The notes under the pieces were generated by a model, which did no database searches, was not told the origin of the DNA, and saw only the letters and a list, made by a program, of their open reading frames with translations. From assembly GCA_019118275.1 (NCBI GenBank), contig DWZH01000128.1, forward strand, positions 1 through 41,629: 41,629 nt of DNA. Reading direction: 5' to 3'. Positions 31,569-39,055 of the stretch are shown piece by piece. A program made the translations under genes and the position numbers. The DNA comes from Candidatus Brachybacterium merdavium. Its GTDB lineage: Bacteria; Actinomycetota; Actinomycetes; Actinomycetales; Dermabacteraceae. Within the stretch, counting starts at the first letter, position 1, and every line of letters starts with the position of its first letter.

Positions 31569-32891
31569 CTAGCGGACTCCCAGCAGGTGCCTGAGGTACG
31601 GCGTCATCAGCATCCCGTGCGGATCAGCTTCCGCGCGCACGGCCAGGAAGTCGTCCAGGCGAGGGTAGAGCTCGCGCAGCTCCCCCGCGGCGAGCCAGTG
31701 CTGCTTGCCCCAGTGCGGGCGGGCCGCGAAGGGCCGCAGGATCCGCTGGATCATCAGCAGGTACGGGCCGGCGTCCTCGCGGTGGTACCGGTGGGCGGCG
31801 ATGTAGACGCTCTCGCGCTCGAAGGCGGTGGACAGCCACACGTCGTCAGCTGCCACGCGGCGGATCTCCAGGGGGAAGGTCACCGCGACGTCCTCCTGCT
31901 CGAGATGGGCGCACAGCGCGCTGAAGGCCTGCTCGAAGTGCTCGGCCGGGATCGCCCATTCGGATTCGTGGAAGCGGACCCTGCGGGGAGCGGTGAACAC
32001 CTTCGGGGAGTCGTCGATCACCCGCGGACCGGCGAACAGGCGGGAGGCGAGCTCGGCGGTGGGCCGGCTGAGCGGTGGCACCAGGGCGGCACCGCGGCAC
32101 AGCAGGTCGAAGGCGCCGTTGCCGAGCACCTCGGTCTGCAGCAGCTCGATCCCGCGGTGGGGGCGTCGGCGCGGGGTGTCCAGCGGCAGCCGGCGGGCGC
32201 TGCGCACGGTGGCGCGGCGGGTGCGGGGGAACCAGAAGAACTCGTGGTGGTCGATGGCCGAGGCGTCGGCCAGGAAGGAGGTGACGGTCTGCTCGAGGTC
32301 CTGGGTGGATTCGGTGAGCTCGAGGCGGTAGGCGGGCACGCACTGCAGCGTGACCTCGCAGATCACACCGATGGCGCCCAGGCCCAGCTGCGCGGCGGCG
32401 AACAGCTCGGGTTCGCTGTGCGGGCAGGCGTCGACGATGCTGCCATCGGGCAGGGCGATCCGCAGGGCGGCCACCATGCCCGCGAATCCGGTGAAGGCGG
32501 CACCGGTGCCGTGGGTGCCGGTCTGGATGGCGCCGGCGATCGACTGCTGGTCGATGTCGCCCATCACGGCGAGCGCGAGGCCGTGCGGGGCGAGCAGCGG
32601 GCCGATCTCCCACAGCCGGGTGCCGCCACGCAGGGTCACCAGGCCGGTGTCCGCGTCGGCCCGCACCAGGCCGGTGTACGCGTCCAGGGTCAGCAGGATC
32701 CCGTCGGTGGCGACCAGGGCGGAGAAGGAGTGGCCCGCTCCGACCACGCGCAGCCCGCAGCCTGCGGCTCGGGCGGCGGCCAGGGCGTCGAGCACCTGGG
32801 CCTCGGTGGCGGGTGCCAGGACCTCGCGGGGGGTGAAACGGCTGGAGCCGCTCCAGTTGCGGCGGACGGCAGTGGCAGGCACGGGCGTCAC
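31569..32891 (-). CDS. FAD-dependent D-arabinono-1,4-lactone oxidase-like protein
   Basis: The 440-residue flavoenzyme has an N-terminal PCMH-type FAD domain with VVGAGHSFSALV (His of the kind that can bind FAD covalently), GDIDQQSIAGAIQTGTHGTG and LGAIGVICEVTL. The C-terminal ALO domain contains the HWGKQHW signature (HWxK motif of aldonolactone oxidases) and a final PYLRHLLG. It should oxidise a sugar lactone or alcohol using oxygen or another acceptor. The start is GTG 32891 in a GTGA overlap with the aldolase-like gene, so the two are co-translated; this pairing occurs in other actinobacteria as far as I recall. Confidence 0.9.
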   Translation of the reverse strand: MTPVPATAVRRNWSGSSRFTPREVLAPATEAQVLDALAAARAAGCGLRVVGAGHSFSALVATDGILLTLDAYTGLVRADADTGLVTLRGGTRLWEIGPLLAPHGLALAVMGDIDQQSIAGAIQTGTHGTGAAFTGFAGMVAALRIALPDGSIVDACPHSEPELFAAAQLGLGAIGVICEVTLQCVPAYRLELTESTQDLEQTVTSFLADASAIDHHEFFWFPRTRRATVRSARRLPLDTPRRRPHRGIELLQTEVLGNGAFDLLCRGAALVPPLSRPTAELASRLFAGPRVIDDSPKVFTAPRRVRFHESEWAIPAEHFEQAFSALCAHLEQEDVAVTFPLEIRRVAADDVWLSTAFERESVYIAAHRYHREDAGPYLLMIQRILRPFAARPHWGKQHWLAAGELRELYPRLDDFLAVRAEADPHGMLMTPYLRHLLGVR

Positions 32892-34108
32892 AGGAACAGC
32901 CGTCCCTCGCCGCGGTAGGTGGGGGCGGCAGCCACCACCTCGCCACCCGAGAGCAGCTGGTAGTCCAGGGCGTGCTCGGCGGGCTCGCCCGCCTTGGCGT
33001 GGCGCAGCCAGACGGTGTCCCCCACCCGCAGCCGCTCGGCCGGCTCGCCGATCACCGGGGTCTGCACTTCACCGGCCGCCTCCTGGGGCGCGAAGCGCAG
33101 GCCCGGGGGATGGTGGATGGTGGGCAGCCGGTCCGCCCCGGGGACACCGCTGGCGACCCAGCCGCCGCCCAGCAGGGTGGCGACGCCGCGGGCCGGTCTG
33201 CGGACCACCGACAGCCCCAGCAGCAGAGCGGGCCGCGGGCAGAAACCGTGGTAGCCGTCGAAGAGTCCCGGCCCGATCAGTCCGGAGCCGGCGGCGATCT
33301 CGGTGACCGCGTCCTCGGTGCGGGTGGTCTCGATCGAGCCGGTACCGCCGCCGTTGACGAAGGCCAGATCGGCGATCTGGCGCACGGCGGCGACGGTCGC
33401 GGCGCGACGCTCGGCGATCTCGCGGGCCGAGAGCGCCTTCATCACCCGCACGGCGGCTCCGTAGGGCGTGCGGGCGGCGTCCGTGACCCCGGCGATCTGT
33501 CCTTCATAGGCCATCAGCCCGACCAGGGACAGACCGGGGCGGTCCTGCACCTCACGGGCGAGGTCGAGCACCTGGTGGGGGCGGCGCAGCGGGGAGCGCA
33601 GGGCGCCCATCCGCACCCCCGGCAGCGGGGAGTAGGCGGCGTCGAGCTCGATCGCCACGCGGATCCTCCGCCGCGGGCTGAGCACCGGGGCACCGGAGGG
33701 GGCCCGGGCGGCATCGAGGATCAGATCCAGCTGGGCGGTCTCGTCGACCATCACCGTGATCGCCTCCCGTGCCTGCTCGTCCGTGGCCAGGCGGGACAGG
33801 GCGGAGCGGTCGGCCGTGGGATAGGCGACGACGACATCGGTGGCGCCGTGCTCGACCAGCCACAGCGCCTCCGGCAGGGTGTAGGCCAGCACGCCGCGGA
33901 ACCCGGGGCGGGTGAGGACGTGGTCGATCAGCCGGCGCACCCGCAGGGATTTCGAGGCCACCCGGATCGGGGTGCCCTGGGCGCGGCGGGCGAGATCGGC
34001 GGCGTTGGCGTCGAAGGCGTCCAGGTCCAGCACGGCCACGGGCCGCTGCGAGATGCCGGCGCGCTCGAGGGCCCTGTCGAGCCGTCCTGCCTGCACGCGA
34101 GTGTCCAT
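32888..34108 (-). CDS. PLP-dependent amino acid deaminase/aldolase, alanine racemase N-terminal fold
   Basis: The 406-residue protein resembles fold-type III PLP enzymes annotated as amino acid deaminase/aldolase or D-threonine aldolase-like. The PLP Lys is in TPIRVASKSLRVRRLI, and later motifs are GLMAYEGQIAGV, FVNGGGTGSIETT and AGSGLIGPGLFDGYHGF. The C-terminal beta domain carries IGEPAERLRVGDTVWLRHAKAGEPAEHALDY; its HAKAGE is typical of the D-threonine aldolase-like metal site region. The start ATG 34108 follows the GlpR-like stop by one base, so re-initiation is likely. It overlaps the oxidase gene by 4 nt. Confidence 0.9.
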   Translation of the reverse strand: MDTRVQAGRLDRALERAGISQRPVAVLDLDAFDANAADLARRAQGTPIRVASKSLRVRRLIDHVLTRPGFRGVLAYTLPEALWLVEHGATDVVVAYPTADRSALSRLATDEQAREAITVMVDETAQLDLILDAARAPSGAPVLSPRRRIRVAIELDAAYSPLPGVRMGALRSPLRRPHQVLDLAREVQDRPGLSLVGLMAYEGQIAGVTDAARTPYGAAVRVMKALSAREIAERRAATVAAVRQIADLAFVNGGGTGSIETTRTEDAVTEIAAGSGLIGPGLFDGYHGFCPRPALLLGLSVVRRPARGVATLLGGGWVASGVPGADRLPTIHHPPGLRFAPQEAAGEVQTPVIGEPAERLRVGDTVWLRHAKAGEPAEHALDYQLLSGGEVVAAAPTYRGEGRLFL

Positions 34109-34109
34109 C

Positions 34110-34982
34110 TCAGGCGCGGCGGCGAGCCAGTACTTCGTCGAGGTGCAGATCCGCGGCGGGCGCGAAGTCCTCGTCGACCGCTTCGAGCTCCTCGACGCCT
34201 TCGACCTCGAGCGGGACGGCGGCCAGGCCCACGCTCTCCCGGTGCGCGGCGTGCCGGGTGGCGAGGTCATCGACCTCACCGCGCAGGGTGTAGGCCGGGC
34301 GGGGCACCGGGCGAGGGGTCCACTCGCCGGGGGCGGCGACGTGGCGGGTGGCGCGCTCGGCGGTCTCCTCGAGAGGGGCGCGCTCGACCGGGGCTGAGAG
34401 CGGGGCGGTGATCTCGGCCCGCACGGGCGCTTCGTCGAGGGCGTAGGAGCGCTTCTCGCTCTCGCGCTCACGCTGGTCCTGGCGAGCGAGCGCGGCGGTG
34501 CGGCTGCGGGCTCGGCGCTCGAGCTCGGCACGGCGCAGCCCCACCAGGTAGATCCCCAGGCCCGCGGCCGAGAGCCCGGCCACCCACCACGGGACGGCGG
34601 CCGCGACGGCCAGCACCGTCAGGATGATCGTCCCCACCGCCAGGGCGCTCAGCACGACGGTCAGCAGGCGCCGGGAGCGGGCCCGCTCCTCGAAGGGGTC
34701 GATCCGGGACCCGGGGTCGGTGTGGAACCTGGGACGGGAGGTGGGATCGGCGGGGCGCAGGAGCAGGCGGTCCTGGGACATGGAGGCACTCGCTTCACGG
34801 GTGGGGCGGCGGGAATGGACGACGGCGGACAGGTCACGAGCCGCGGGGGAGATCTCGGTGCGCTCAGCGGCGCGAGCGCGCCCCATCACGTCACGTCGGC
34901 TGGCGGTGCGCGGAAGGGCATAGGCCACCCACAGCAGCAGCAGGAGGGCGAACAGCACGGCCCCGAGGTTGAAGGATTCCAC
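34110..34982 (-). CDS. GlpR-like (Rv0996-like) membrane protein
   Basis: The 290-residue protein has one N-terminal membrane segment (LGAVLFALLLLLWVAYALP), a cytosolic stretch of about 80 residues rich in Arg and Ser, and two adjacent membrane segments (LLTVVLSALAVGTIILTVLA and VPWWVAGLSAAGLGIYLVGL). A long charged cytosolic tail follows, with GEWTPRPVPRPAYTLRGEV. Topology, the WTPxPxPxPxY tail motif and the position beside rimJ match Rv0996. Its Corynebacterium counterpart GlpR is the membrane receptor of the gephyrin-like protein Glp in cell division. The start GTG 34982 is 6 nt after TACTCT; an adjacent GTG lies at 34985. No glp/moeA gene is next to it. Confidence 0.72.
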   Translation of the reverse strand: MESFNLGAVLFALLLLLWVAYALPRTASRRDVMGRARAAERTEISPAARDLSAVVHSRRPTREASASMSQDRLLLRPADPTSRPRFHTDPGSRIDPFEERARSRRLLTVVLSALAVGTIILTVLAVAAAVPWWVAGLSAAGLGIYLVGLRRAELERRARSRTAALARQDQRERESEKRSYALDEAPVRAEITAPLSAPVERAPLEETAERATRHVAAPGEWTPRPVPRPAYTLRGEVDDLATRHAAHRESVGLAAVPLEVEGVEELEAVDEDFAPAADLHLDEVLARRRA

Positions 34983-34988
34983 CACCTC

Positions 34989-34994
34989 AGAGTA
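34989..34994 (-). promoter_or_regulatory. -10 box TACTCT, leaderless start for GlpR-like gene
   Basis: On the minus strand, TACTCT ends 6 nt before GTG 34982. It gives the GlpR-like, aldolase and oxidase genes a promoter separate from rimJ. Confidence 0.55.
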
Positions 34995-35018
34995 ATGACA
35001 GCCCTGTGATTTACCTGG

Positions 35019-35669
35019 TCACGCCGTGGGCGTGTCGGCGTCGAACTCAGGTGATCCGGGGAGCCGGGCGGTCTCGGACCGCAGTCTGGCCAGCACCCCG
35101 CGGCCGGACTCGTCGGTCCGGACCTCCTCGGCGGTCAGGGCGAACACCAGGTGGTCGCGCCACCCGCCATCGACGTGGATGGCCGAGCGTCGCATCCCCT
35201 CGGCCCGCAGGTGCAGCTTCTCCACCACCCGCAGACTGGATGTGTTCTCCGGGCGCACCGTGACCTCGATGCGGTGCAGGCCGAGCTCGGCGAAGAGGTG
35301 ATCGATCACCAGTGCGGCCGCTCGGGGCACCAGTCCCCTGCCGGCCATCCGGCGGTCGATCCAGTAGCCGATCACCGCCGATCGCAGCGCTCCGTACTGG
35401 ATCGGGCCGGCCGTGATCTGCCCGGCCAGCCGTCCGTCCACCGTGATCACCAGGGGAAGCTGCAGCCCTTGCCGGGCCTGGCTCTCGTTCCAGCGCCGCA
35501 CCGTCGAGAACGGCGGCGGCGTGCCGCGGAGGGGGTCGCTCGCATCCCAGGGGCGCAGCCAGTCGCGATTGCGGGCCCGCAGGGCCTCGAACTCGCGGCG
35601 GTCGCGGCGCCGCAAGGGCCGCAGCACGAGCTCCGAGTCGCGCAGGGTGAGCGGCCAGACATGAACCAT
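35019..35669 (-). CDS. rimJ: GNAT N-acetyltransferase, RimJ-like
   Basis: The 216-residue protein is a RimJ/RimL-type GNAT acetyltransferase. Its features are LRPLRRRDRREFEALRARNRDWLRPWDASDP at the N-terminus, IGYWIDRRMAGRGLVPRAAALVIDHLF with the acetyl-CoA loop (MAGRGL), and RIEVTVRPENTSSLRVVEKLHLRAEGMRR. RimJ acetylates protein N-termini, ribosomal S5 in E. coli; the target in actinobacteria is not settled. The start ATG 35669 is 6 nt after TACGAT. It lies 33 bp upstream of the GlpR-like gene, as Rv0995 precedes Rv0996, and is divergent from the cyclo-ligase gene. Confidence 0.9.
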   Translation of the reverse strand: MVHVWPLTLRDSELVLRPLRRRDRREFEALRARNRDWLRPWDASDPLRGTPPPFSTVRRWNESQARQGLQLPLVITVDGRLAGQITAGPIQYGALRSAVIGYWIDRRMAGRGLVPRAAALVIDHLFAELGLHRIEVTVRPENTSSLRVVEKLHLRAEGMRRSAIHVDGGWRDHLVFALTAEEVRTDESGRGVLARLRSETARLPGSPEFDADTPTA

Positions 35670-35675
35670 CGCGTC

Positions 35676-35681
35676 ATCGTA
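35676..35681 (-). promoter_or_regulatory. -10 box TACGAT, leaderless start for rimJ
   Basis: On the minus strand, TACGAT ends 6 nt before ATG 35669. The same hexamer and spacing occur before malQ. Confidence 0.65.
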
Positions 35682-35737
35682 GACGCGTCGCGGTCCGCGG
35701 GCGACACGCGCGGGCCCGCTTGTGGGACCGTGGGGCC

Positions 35738-36385
35738 ATGGATTCCGAGGCGCTGAGGGCTCACAAGAAGACTCTGCGCACCGAGCTGCGGGCGCGCCGC
35801 GCTCAGCGCTACGGCGGGGAGCAGGGGGCGCGCCGGCGGGAGCTGGAGGCCGTTCGCCTGCTCGAGCACGGCAGGCCGCTGTTGGGCGAGATCTTCGGCC
35901 GGGCGGCCGCGGACGGCTCCGGGGACGGGCCCGTGGTGGCGGCCTACCACCCCACCGGCACGGAGGCCGACCCGCGGATGCTGGTGCGGGAACTGGTCGA
36001 TCGCGGCGCCCGGATGATCTTCCCGGCCGCCGCCGGGCCCGAGCTGGACTGGATCCTGTGGGACGGACGCTCGGAGTTCATCGAGTCCCCCGGTCGCGGC
36101 TTCGGCAGGGAGCCGCGGGGGTCGCGGCTGGGTGCCGCGGCGATCGCGCAGGCCGCCCTGGTGCTCGCCCCAGCCGTGGCGATCGATCGCAGCGGCACAC
36201 GGATCGGGCACGGTGCGGGCTACTACGACCGGGCCCTGACCCTTCTGCCGCCGGCTGCGAAGGTGGTCGGGGTGATCCATCCCGAGGAGCTGCTGGCGGC
36301 GGGGGCACTGCCCCGCGGCCCGCTCGACGTGCCCGTCTCGCGAGTGCTGACGGCCGACGGTCTGGTCACTTTGGAGGTGTCCTGA
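35738..36385 (+). CDS. 5-formyltetrahydrofolate cyclo-ligase
   Basis: The enzyme uses ATP to convert 5-formyl-THF to 5,10-methenyl-THF, recycling a folate side product. The 215-residue protein has the basic N-terminal helix HKKTLRTELRARRAQR, the substrate stretch VVAAYHPTGTEADPRML, and the nucleotide loop RIGHGAGYYDRAL. It has no ribosome site; a weak GACCGT lies 6 nt before ATG 35738, and an in-frame GTG lies at 35720. Its order with the FmdB and SAF genes matches Rv0992c-Rv0991c-Rv0990c. In mycobacteria galU lies divergently next to it; here rimJ does. Confidence 0.93.
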   Translation: MDSEALRAHKKTLRTELRARRAQRYGGEQGARRRELEAVRLLEHGRPLLGEIFGRAAADGSGDGPVVAAYHPTGTEADPRMLVRELVDRGARMIFPAAAGPELDWILWDGRSEFIESPGRGFGREPRGSRLGAAAIAQAALVLAPAVAIDRSGTRIGHGAGYYDRALTLLPPAAKVVGVIHPEELLAAGALPRGPLDVPVSRVLTADGLVTLEVS

Positions 36386-36409
36386 AGGACGCAGGGGCCC
36401 GAACCGTCG

Positions 36410-36415
36410 TAGAAT
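36410..36415 (+). promoter_or_regulatory. -10 candidate for FmdB gene
   Basis: TAGAAT lies 53 nt before GTG 36469, which allows a leader of about 45 nt with GGAGG. The -35 is unclear. Confidence 0.45.
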
Positions 36416-36468
36416 CGGCCCCGGCCGCACGAGGCGGCCCCTGTCCTGCTGATCCCGGAGGATTCCGC

Positions 36469-36807
36469 GTGCCCACCTACGTCTACGCCTGCAAGAGCTG
36501 CGAACACCGATTCGAGCAGTACCAGAGCTTCAGCGAGGACTCGCTGGTGACCTGTCCCGAATGCGCGCAGGACGCGCTGCGCAAGGTCTTCGACTCGGTC
36601 GGCATCGTCTTCAAGGGCCCCGGCTTCTACTCCACCGACTCCGCGACCACCGGCAGCTCCACACCGTCGGGATCGAGCAGCTCGGAGTCCTCGGGGGAGT
36701 CGGATGCGTCCGCGGACTCCGGGGCGGCTTCCGCTGACTCGGGCTCCTCCGCGGAGGCCGCCGCCAGCGGCTCCTCGAGCGCGCCGGCCGCCGCAGCGGC
36801 CTCCTGA
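36469..36807 (+). CDS. FmdB-type zinc-ribbon protein, Ruc-like redox chaperone candidate
   Basis: The 112-residue protein has an N-terminal zinc ribbon with Cys8-Cys11 (YACKSCEHRF) and Cys29-Cys32 (VTCPECAQ), followed by KVFDSVGIVFKGPGFYSTDS. The last 55 residues are Ser/Ala/Gly/Glu-rich and disordered. In M. tuberculosis the protein of this position and layout (Rv0991c, Ruc) is a chaperone for unfolded proteins that is switched on by oxidation of the zinc-bound cysteines; the same role here is an inference. The start GTG 36469 has GGAGG at 7 nt. It follows the cyclo-ligase gene by 83 bp. Confidence 0.88.
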   Translation: MPTYVYACKSCEHRFEQYQSFSEDSLVTCPECAQDALRKVFDSVGIVFKGPGFYSTDSATTGSSTPSGSSSSESSGESDASADSGAASADSGSSAEAAASGSSSAPAAAAAS

Positions 36808-36813
36808 CCCGTG

Positions 36814-36837
36814 GAGGCCGGGCCCGGTCCCGGCCTC
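36814..36837 (+). terminator. Terminator after FmdB gene
   Basis: The 9-bp stem GAGGCCGGG/CCCGGCCTC with a 6-nt loop begins 7 nt after the stop codon and is followed by TCCTCCCC. The T content is low. Confidence 0.6.
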
Positions 36838-36893
36838 TCCTCCCCATCCGGTCTGCGTCCACCACGATCGTCGAACGGCGGTGGGCAGGGCCG

Positions 36894-36910
36894 GTGACCC
36901 GTAGCGTCAC
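36894..36910 (+). promoter_or_regulatory. SAF gene promoter with overlapping inverted repeat
   Basis: A TAGCGT -10 box (36902-36907) ends 6 nt before ATG 36914. It is embedded in GTGAC-N7-GTCAC (36894-36898 and 36906-36910), so a regulator binding the repeat would cover the -10. Confidence 0.55.
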
Positions 36911-36913
36911 GGC

Positions 36914-37561
36914 ATGCTCACCCGGATCCGTTCCCAGCTGCCGCTGTGGCGCCGTGCCCTGCGCCGCCGGCGCCGCACCTTGGCGCTGCTGACGGGCGCA
37001 CTGCTGGTCGCGGCCCTGCTCCCCTCCGCCCTGCCCGCATTGGTGCCTGCCGCAGCGGCCTCCACGACGGTGGTGGTCGCCGCCGCCGAGCTGCCGATCG
37101 GTACCGAGCTGGAGGCCGAGCATCTTCGGACCGTCCGCGTCGCCGAGAGCCTCGCCCCGCCTCGCGCGGTGGATGGTCCTGAGCAGCTCACGGGTCGGCG
37201 CACCATGACGAAGGTGCCGGAAGGGGTGCCGGTGGTGCCGGGGATGCTCGAGGGGGAGGCCGCCGCAGTGGTACCCGAGGGGTCGTCGATGATGGCGATC
37301 AGCGCTCCCGCCGTGCTGGCCCCGCATCTCGTCCCCGGGACCGCGGTCGAGATCCTGTCCTCCACCCCGGAGGCGGGCAGCACCCGCCACATTCGCGCCC
37401 GGGTGGTCGAGGTGGCGCCCCGTGAGCCGGGGGCCGGGTCCGGTCTGGCGGGGCCCACGGCCGGCGAGACGGTGGTGCTCGTGTCCGTCGACCCCTCTGG
37501 CGCGCGTGAGCTGGCGCACGCGACGCATGAAGGGTGGGTGCAGATCACCATCGTCGGCTGA
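36914..37561 (+). CDS. SAF-domain (CpaB/flagellar-chaperone-like) membrane-anchored protein
   Basis: The 215-residue protein has a very basic N-terminus (RRALRRRRRT), one membrane segment (LALLTGALLVAALLPSALPALV), and then an extracytoplasmic SAF domain beginning TTVVVAAAELPIGTELEAEHLRTV and containing LTGRRTMTKVPEGVPV. A second beta-rich part (VEILSSTPEAGSTRHIRARVVEV) is like the RcpC/CpaB type. CpaB proteins serve Tad pilus assembly, but no tad genes are near, and this position matches the conserved hypothetical Rv0990c. Function is unproven. The start is set by the leaderless promoter 6 nt upstream. Confidence 0.82.
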   Translation: MLTRIRSQLPLWRRALRRRRRTLALLTGALLVAALLPSALPALVPAAAASTTVVVAAAELPIGTELEAEHLRTVRVAESLAPPRAVDGPEQLTGRRTMTKVPEGVPVVPGMLEGEAAAVVPEGSSMMAISAPAVLAPHLVPGTAVEILSSTPEAGSTRHIRARVVEVAPREPGAGSGLAGPTAGETVVLVSVDPSGARELAHATHEGWVQITIVG

Positions 37562-37625
37562 TGTCTGCGGAGCCCGCCCGCCGTCCCCGCATCCGTACGG
37601 CTCCCGCTCCCCCATGACGATGGGA

Positions 37626-37631
37626 TACCGT
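37626..37631 (+). promoter_or_regulatory. -10 box TACCGT, leaderless GTG start for mutY
   Basis: TACCGT ends 6 nt before GTG 37638. ATG codons upstream (37614 and 37620) lie before this box and lack a ribosome site. Confidence 0.6.
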
Positions 37632-37637
37632 CCTCGG

Positions 37638-38537
37638 GTGTCCCAGTCCTTCTCCGCCGTCTCCGAGGCGACGCTCAGCGACGACGCCATCGACTCGGTG
37701 ATCAGCTGGTTCGCCGGAAACGGCCGCGACCTGCCCTGGCGCCACGACGTCCCACCCTGGGCGATCCTGGTCTCCGAGGTGATGCTCCAGCAGACCCCGG
37801 TGGTGCGGGTGCTCCCCCGCTGGACGGAGTGGATGCGGCGCTGGCCGACGCCGGCCGACCTCGCCGCAGCGCCCACCGCGGAGGTGCTGCGCCTGTGGGA
37901 TCGGCTCGGCTATCCGCGCCGTGCCCTGCGCCTGCAGGAATGCGCCCGGGCGATCGTGCGGGACCACGGGGGCGAGGTCCCCCGCGATTCACAGCAACTG
38001 CTGGCCCTGCCCGGCATCGGCGAGTACACCGCGGCGGCCGTGACCGCCTTCGCCCACCATGAGCGCGCCGTCGTGGTCGACACCAACATCCGCCGCGTCC
38101 TGGCGCGGGCGGTGCACGGGCAGGAGCTGCCCGCCCCGTCCATCTCCGCGGCGGAACGGGCCGCGGCCGCCCGGGTCCTGCCCCCGGAGCGGGAGCGCTC
38201 GGTGGCCTGGAACCAGTCGGTGATGGAGCTCGGTGCCCTGGTGTGCACGGCCCGCGGCCCGCGCTGCGACCGCTGCCCGCTGGCCGCCCGATGCGCCTGG
38301 GTCACCGCCGGGCGACCGGAGGGCGCGGCGCGGTCCCGGCGGCGCCAGCCGTTCGAGGGCACCGACCGGCAGATGCGGGGGATGATCATGGCCCGGCTGC
38401 GCCGGGACGGGCACGCGACGCTGACCGAGCTGCTCGAGCTGGACCCCGGGGATCCGCAGCGGGTGCGGCGCTGCACCGCCTCCCTGGCGGCCGACGGGCT
38501 CGCTCGCCGTGAGGGCGAGGTCCTTCAGCTGCCCTGA
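37638..38537 (+). CDS. mutY: A/G-specific adenine glycosylase
   Basis: MutY removes adenine mispaired with 8-oxoguanine. The 299-residue protein has WFAGNGRDLPWRHDVPPWAILVSEVMLQQTPV with the catalytic Glu in SEVMLQQT, the helix-hairpin-helix LLALPGIGEYTAAAV, the catalytic Asp in VVDTNIRRVL, and a complete iron-sulfur ligand set C-x6-C-x2-C-x5-C in VCTARGPRCDRCPLAARCAW. The C-terminal NUDIX-like domain of E. coli MutY is absent; a short winged-helix-like end (GHATLTELLELDPGDPQRVRR) replaces it, as is usual in actinobacteria. Start GTG 37638 is set by the promoter. Its last 13 bp overlap the convergent ArgA-like gene. Confidence 0.94.
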   Translation: MSQSFSAVSEATLSDDAIDSVISWFAGNGRDLPWRHDVPPWAILVSEVMLQQTPVVRVLPRWTEWMRRWPTPADLAAAPTAEVLRLWDRLGYPRRALRLQECARAIVRDHGGEVPRDSQQLLALPGIGEYTAAAVTAFAHHERAVVVDTNIRRVLARAVHGQELPAPSISAAERAAAARVLPPERERSVAWNQSVMELGALVCTARGPRCDRCPLAARCAWVTAGRPEGAARSRRRQPFEGTDRQMRGMIMARLRRDGHATLTELLELDPGDPQRVRRCTASLAADGLARREGEVLQLP

Positions 38538-39055
38538 GCCGAGGTGTCCTCGGCGTCGAGCTGGATGATCATGCGGGTGTTGCCCAGGGTGTTCGGTTTG
38601 ACGCGGGCCAGGTCGAGGAACTCCGCAACGCCCTCATCGGCCGAGCGCAGCAGCTGGTTGTACACCTCGGCATCGACCACATCCTGGTCCATCACGCTGA
38701 AGCCGTGCCGCGAGAAGAAGTCGACCTCGAAGGTCAGGCAGAACACGCGCCGCAGGCCCAGCTGGGCAGCCCGCGCCAGCAGCGCGGTCAGCATGCGGTG
38801 GCCGATCCCGGTCCCCCGCTGGTCCGGATGCACCGCCAGGGTGCGTACCTCGGCGAGGTCCTCCCACATCACGTGCAGCGCCCCGCAGCCGACGATCTCG
38901 TCGCTGGCGTCGACGGCGACCAGGAACTCCTGAACGGCCTCGTAGTAGGCGACCAGGTCCTTGCCCAGCAGGATGCCCTCATGGGTCATCGGCTCGACGA
39001 GGCGGTTGATGGCTCGCACATCGGCGGGACGGGCCGGGCGGACGGTGATGCTCAC
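38525..39055 (-). CDS. Amino-acid N-acetyltransferase, ArgA-like GNAT
   Basis: The 176-residue GNAT enzyme matches the short single-domain N-acetylglutamate synthase type: VRPARPADVRAINRLVEPMTHEGILLGKDL, GCGALHVMWEDLAEVRTLAVHPDQRGTGIGHRML with the acetyl-CoA loop QRGTGIG, and VFCLTFEVDFFSRHGF. It would start arginine synthesis by acetylating glutamate. The GTG 39055 start makes a GTGA overlap with the dedA stop, an unexpected partner. The stop lies within the 3' end of mutY. No other arginine genes are nearby. Confidence 0.9.
   Translation of the reverse strand: MSITVRPARPADVRAINRLVEPMTHEGILLGKDLVAYYEAVQEFLVAVDASDEIVGCGALHVMWEDLAEVRTLAVHPDQRGTGIGHRMLTALLARAAQLGLRRVFCLTFEVDFFSRHGFSVMDQDVVDAEVYNQLLRSADEGVAEFLDLARVKPNTLGNTRMIIQLDAEDTSAQGS

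Noticed and set aside
30606-32918. 770-codon plus-strand open frame
   Set aside because: It is antisense to both the monophosphatase and the oxidase, spans their promoters, and shows no domain.
32972-34411. 479-codon plus-strand open frame
   Set aside because: It is antisense to the PLP enzyme and the GlpR-like gene; no recognisable motifs.
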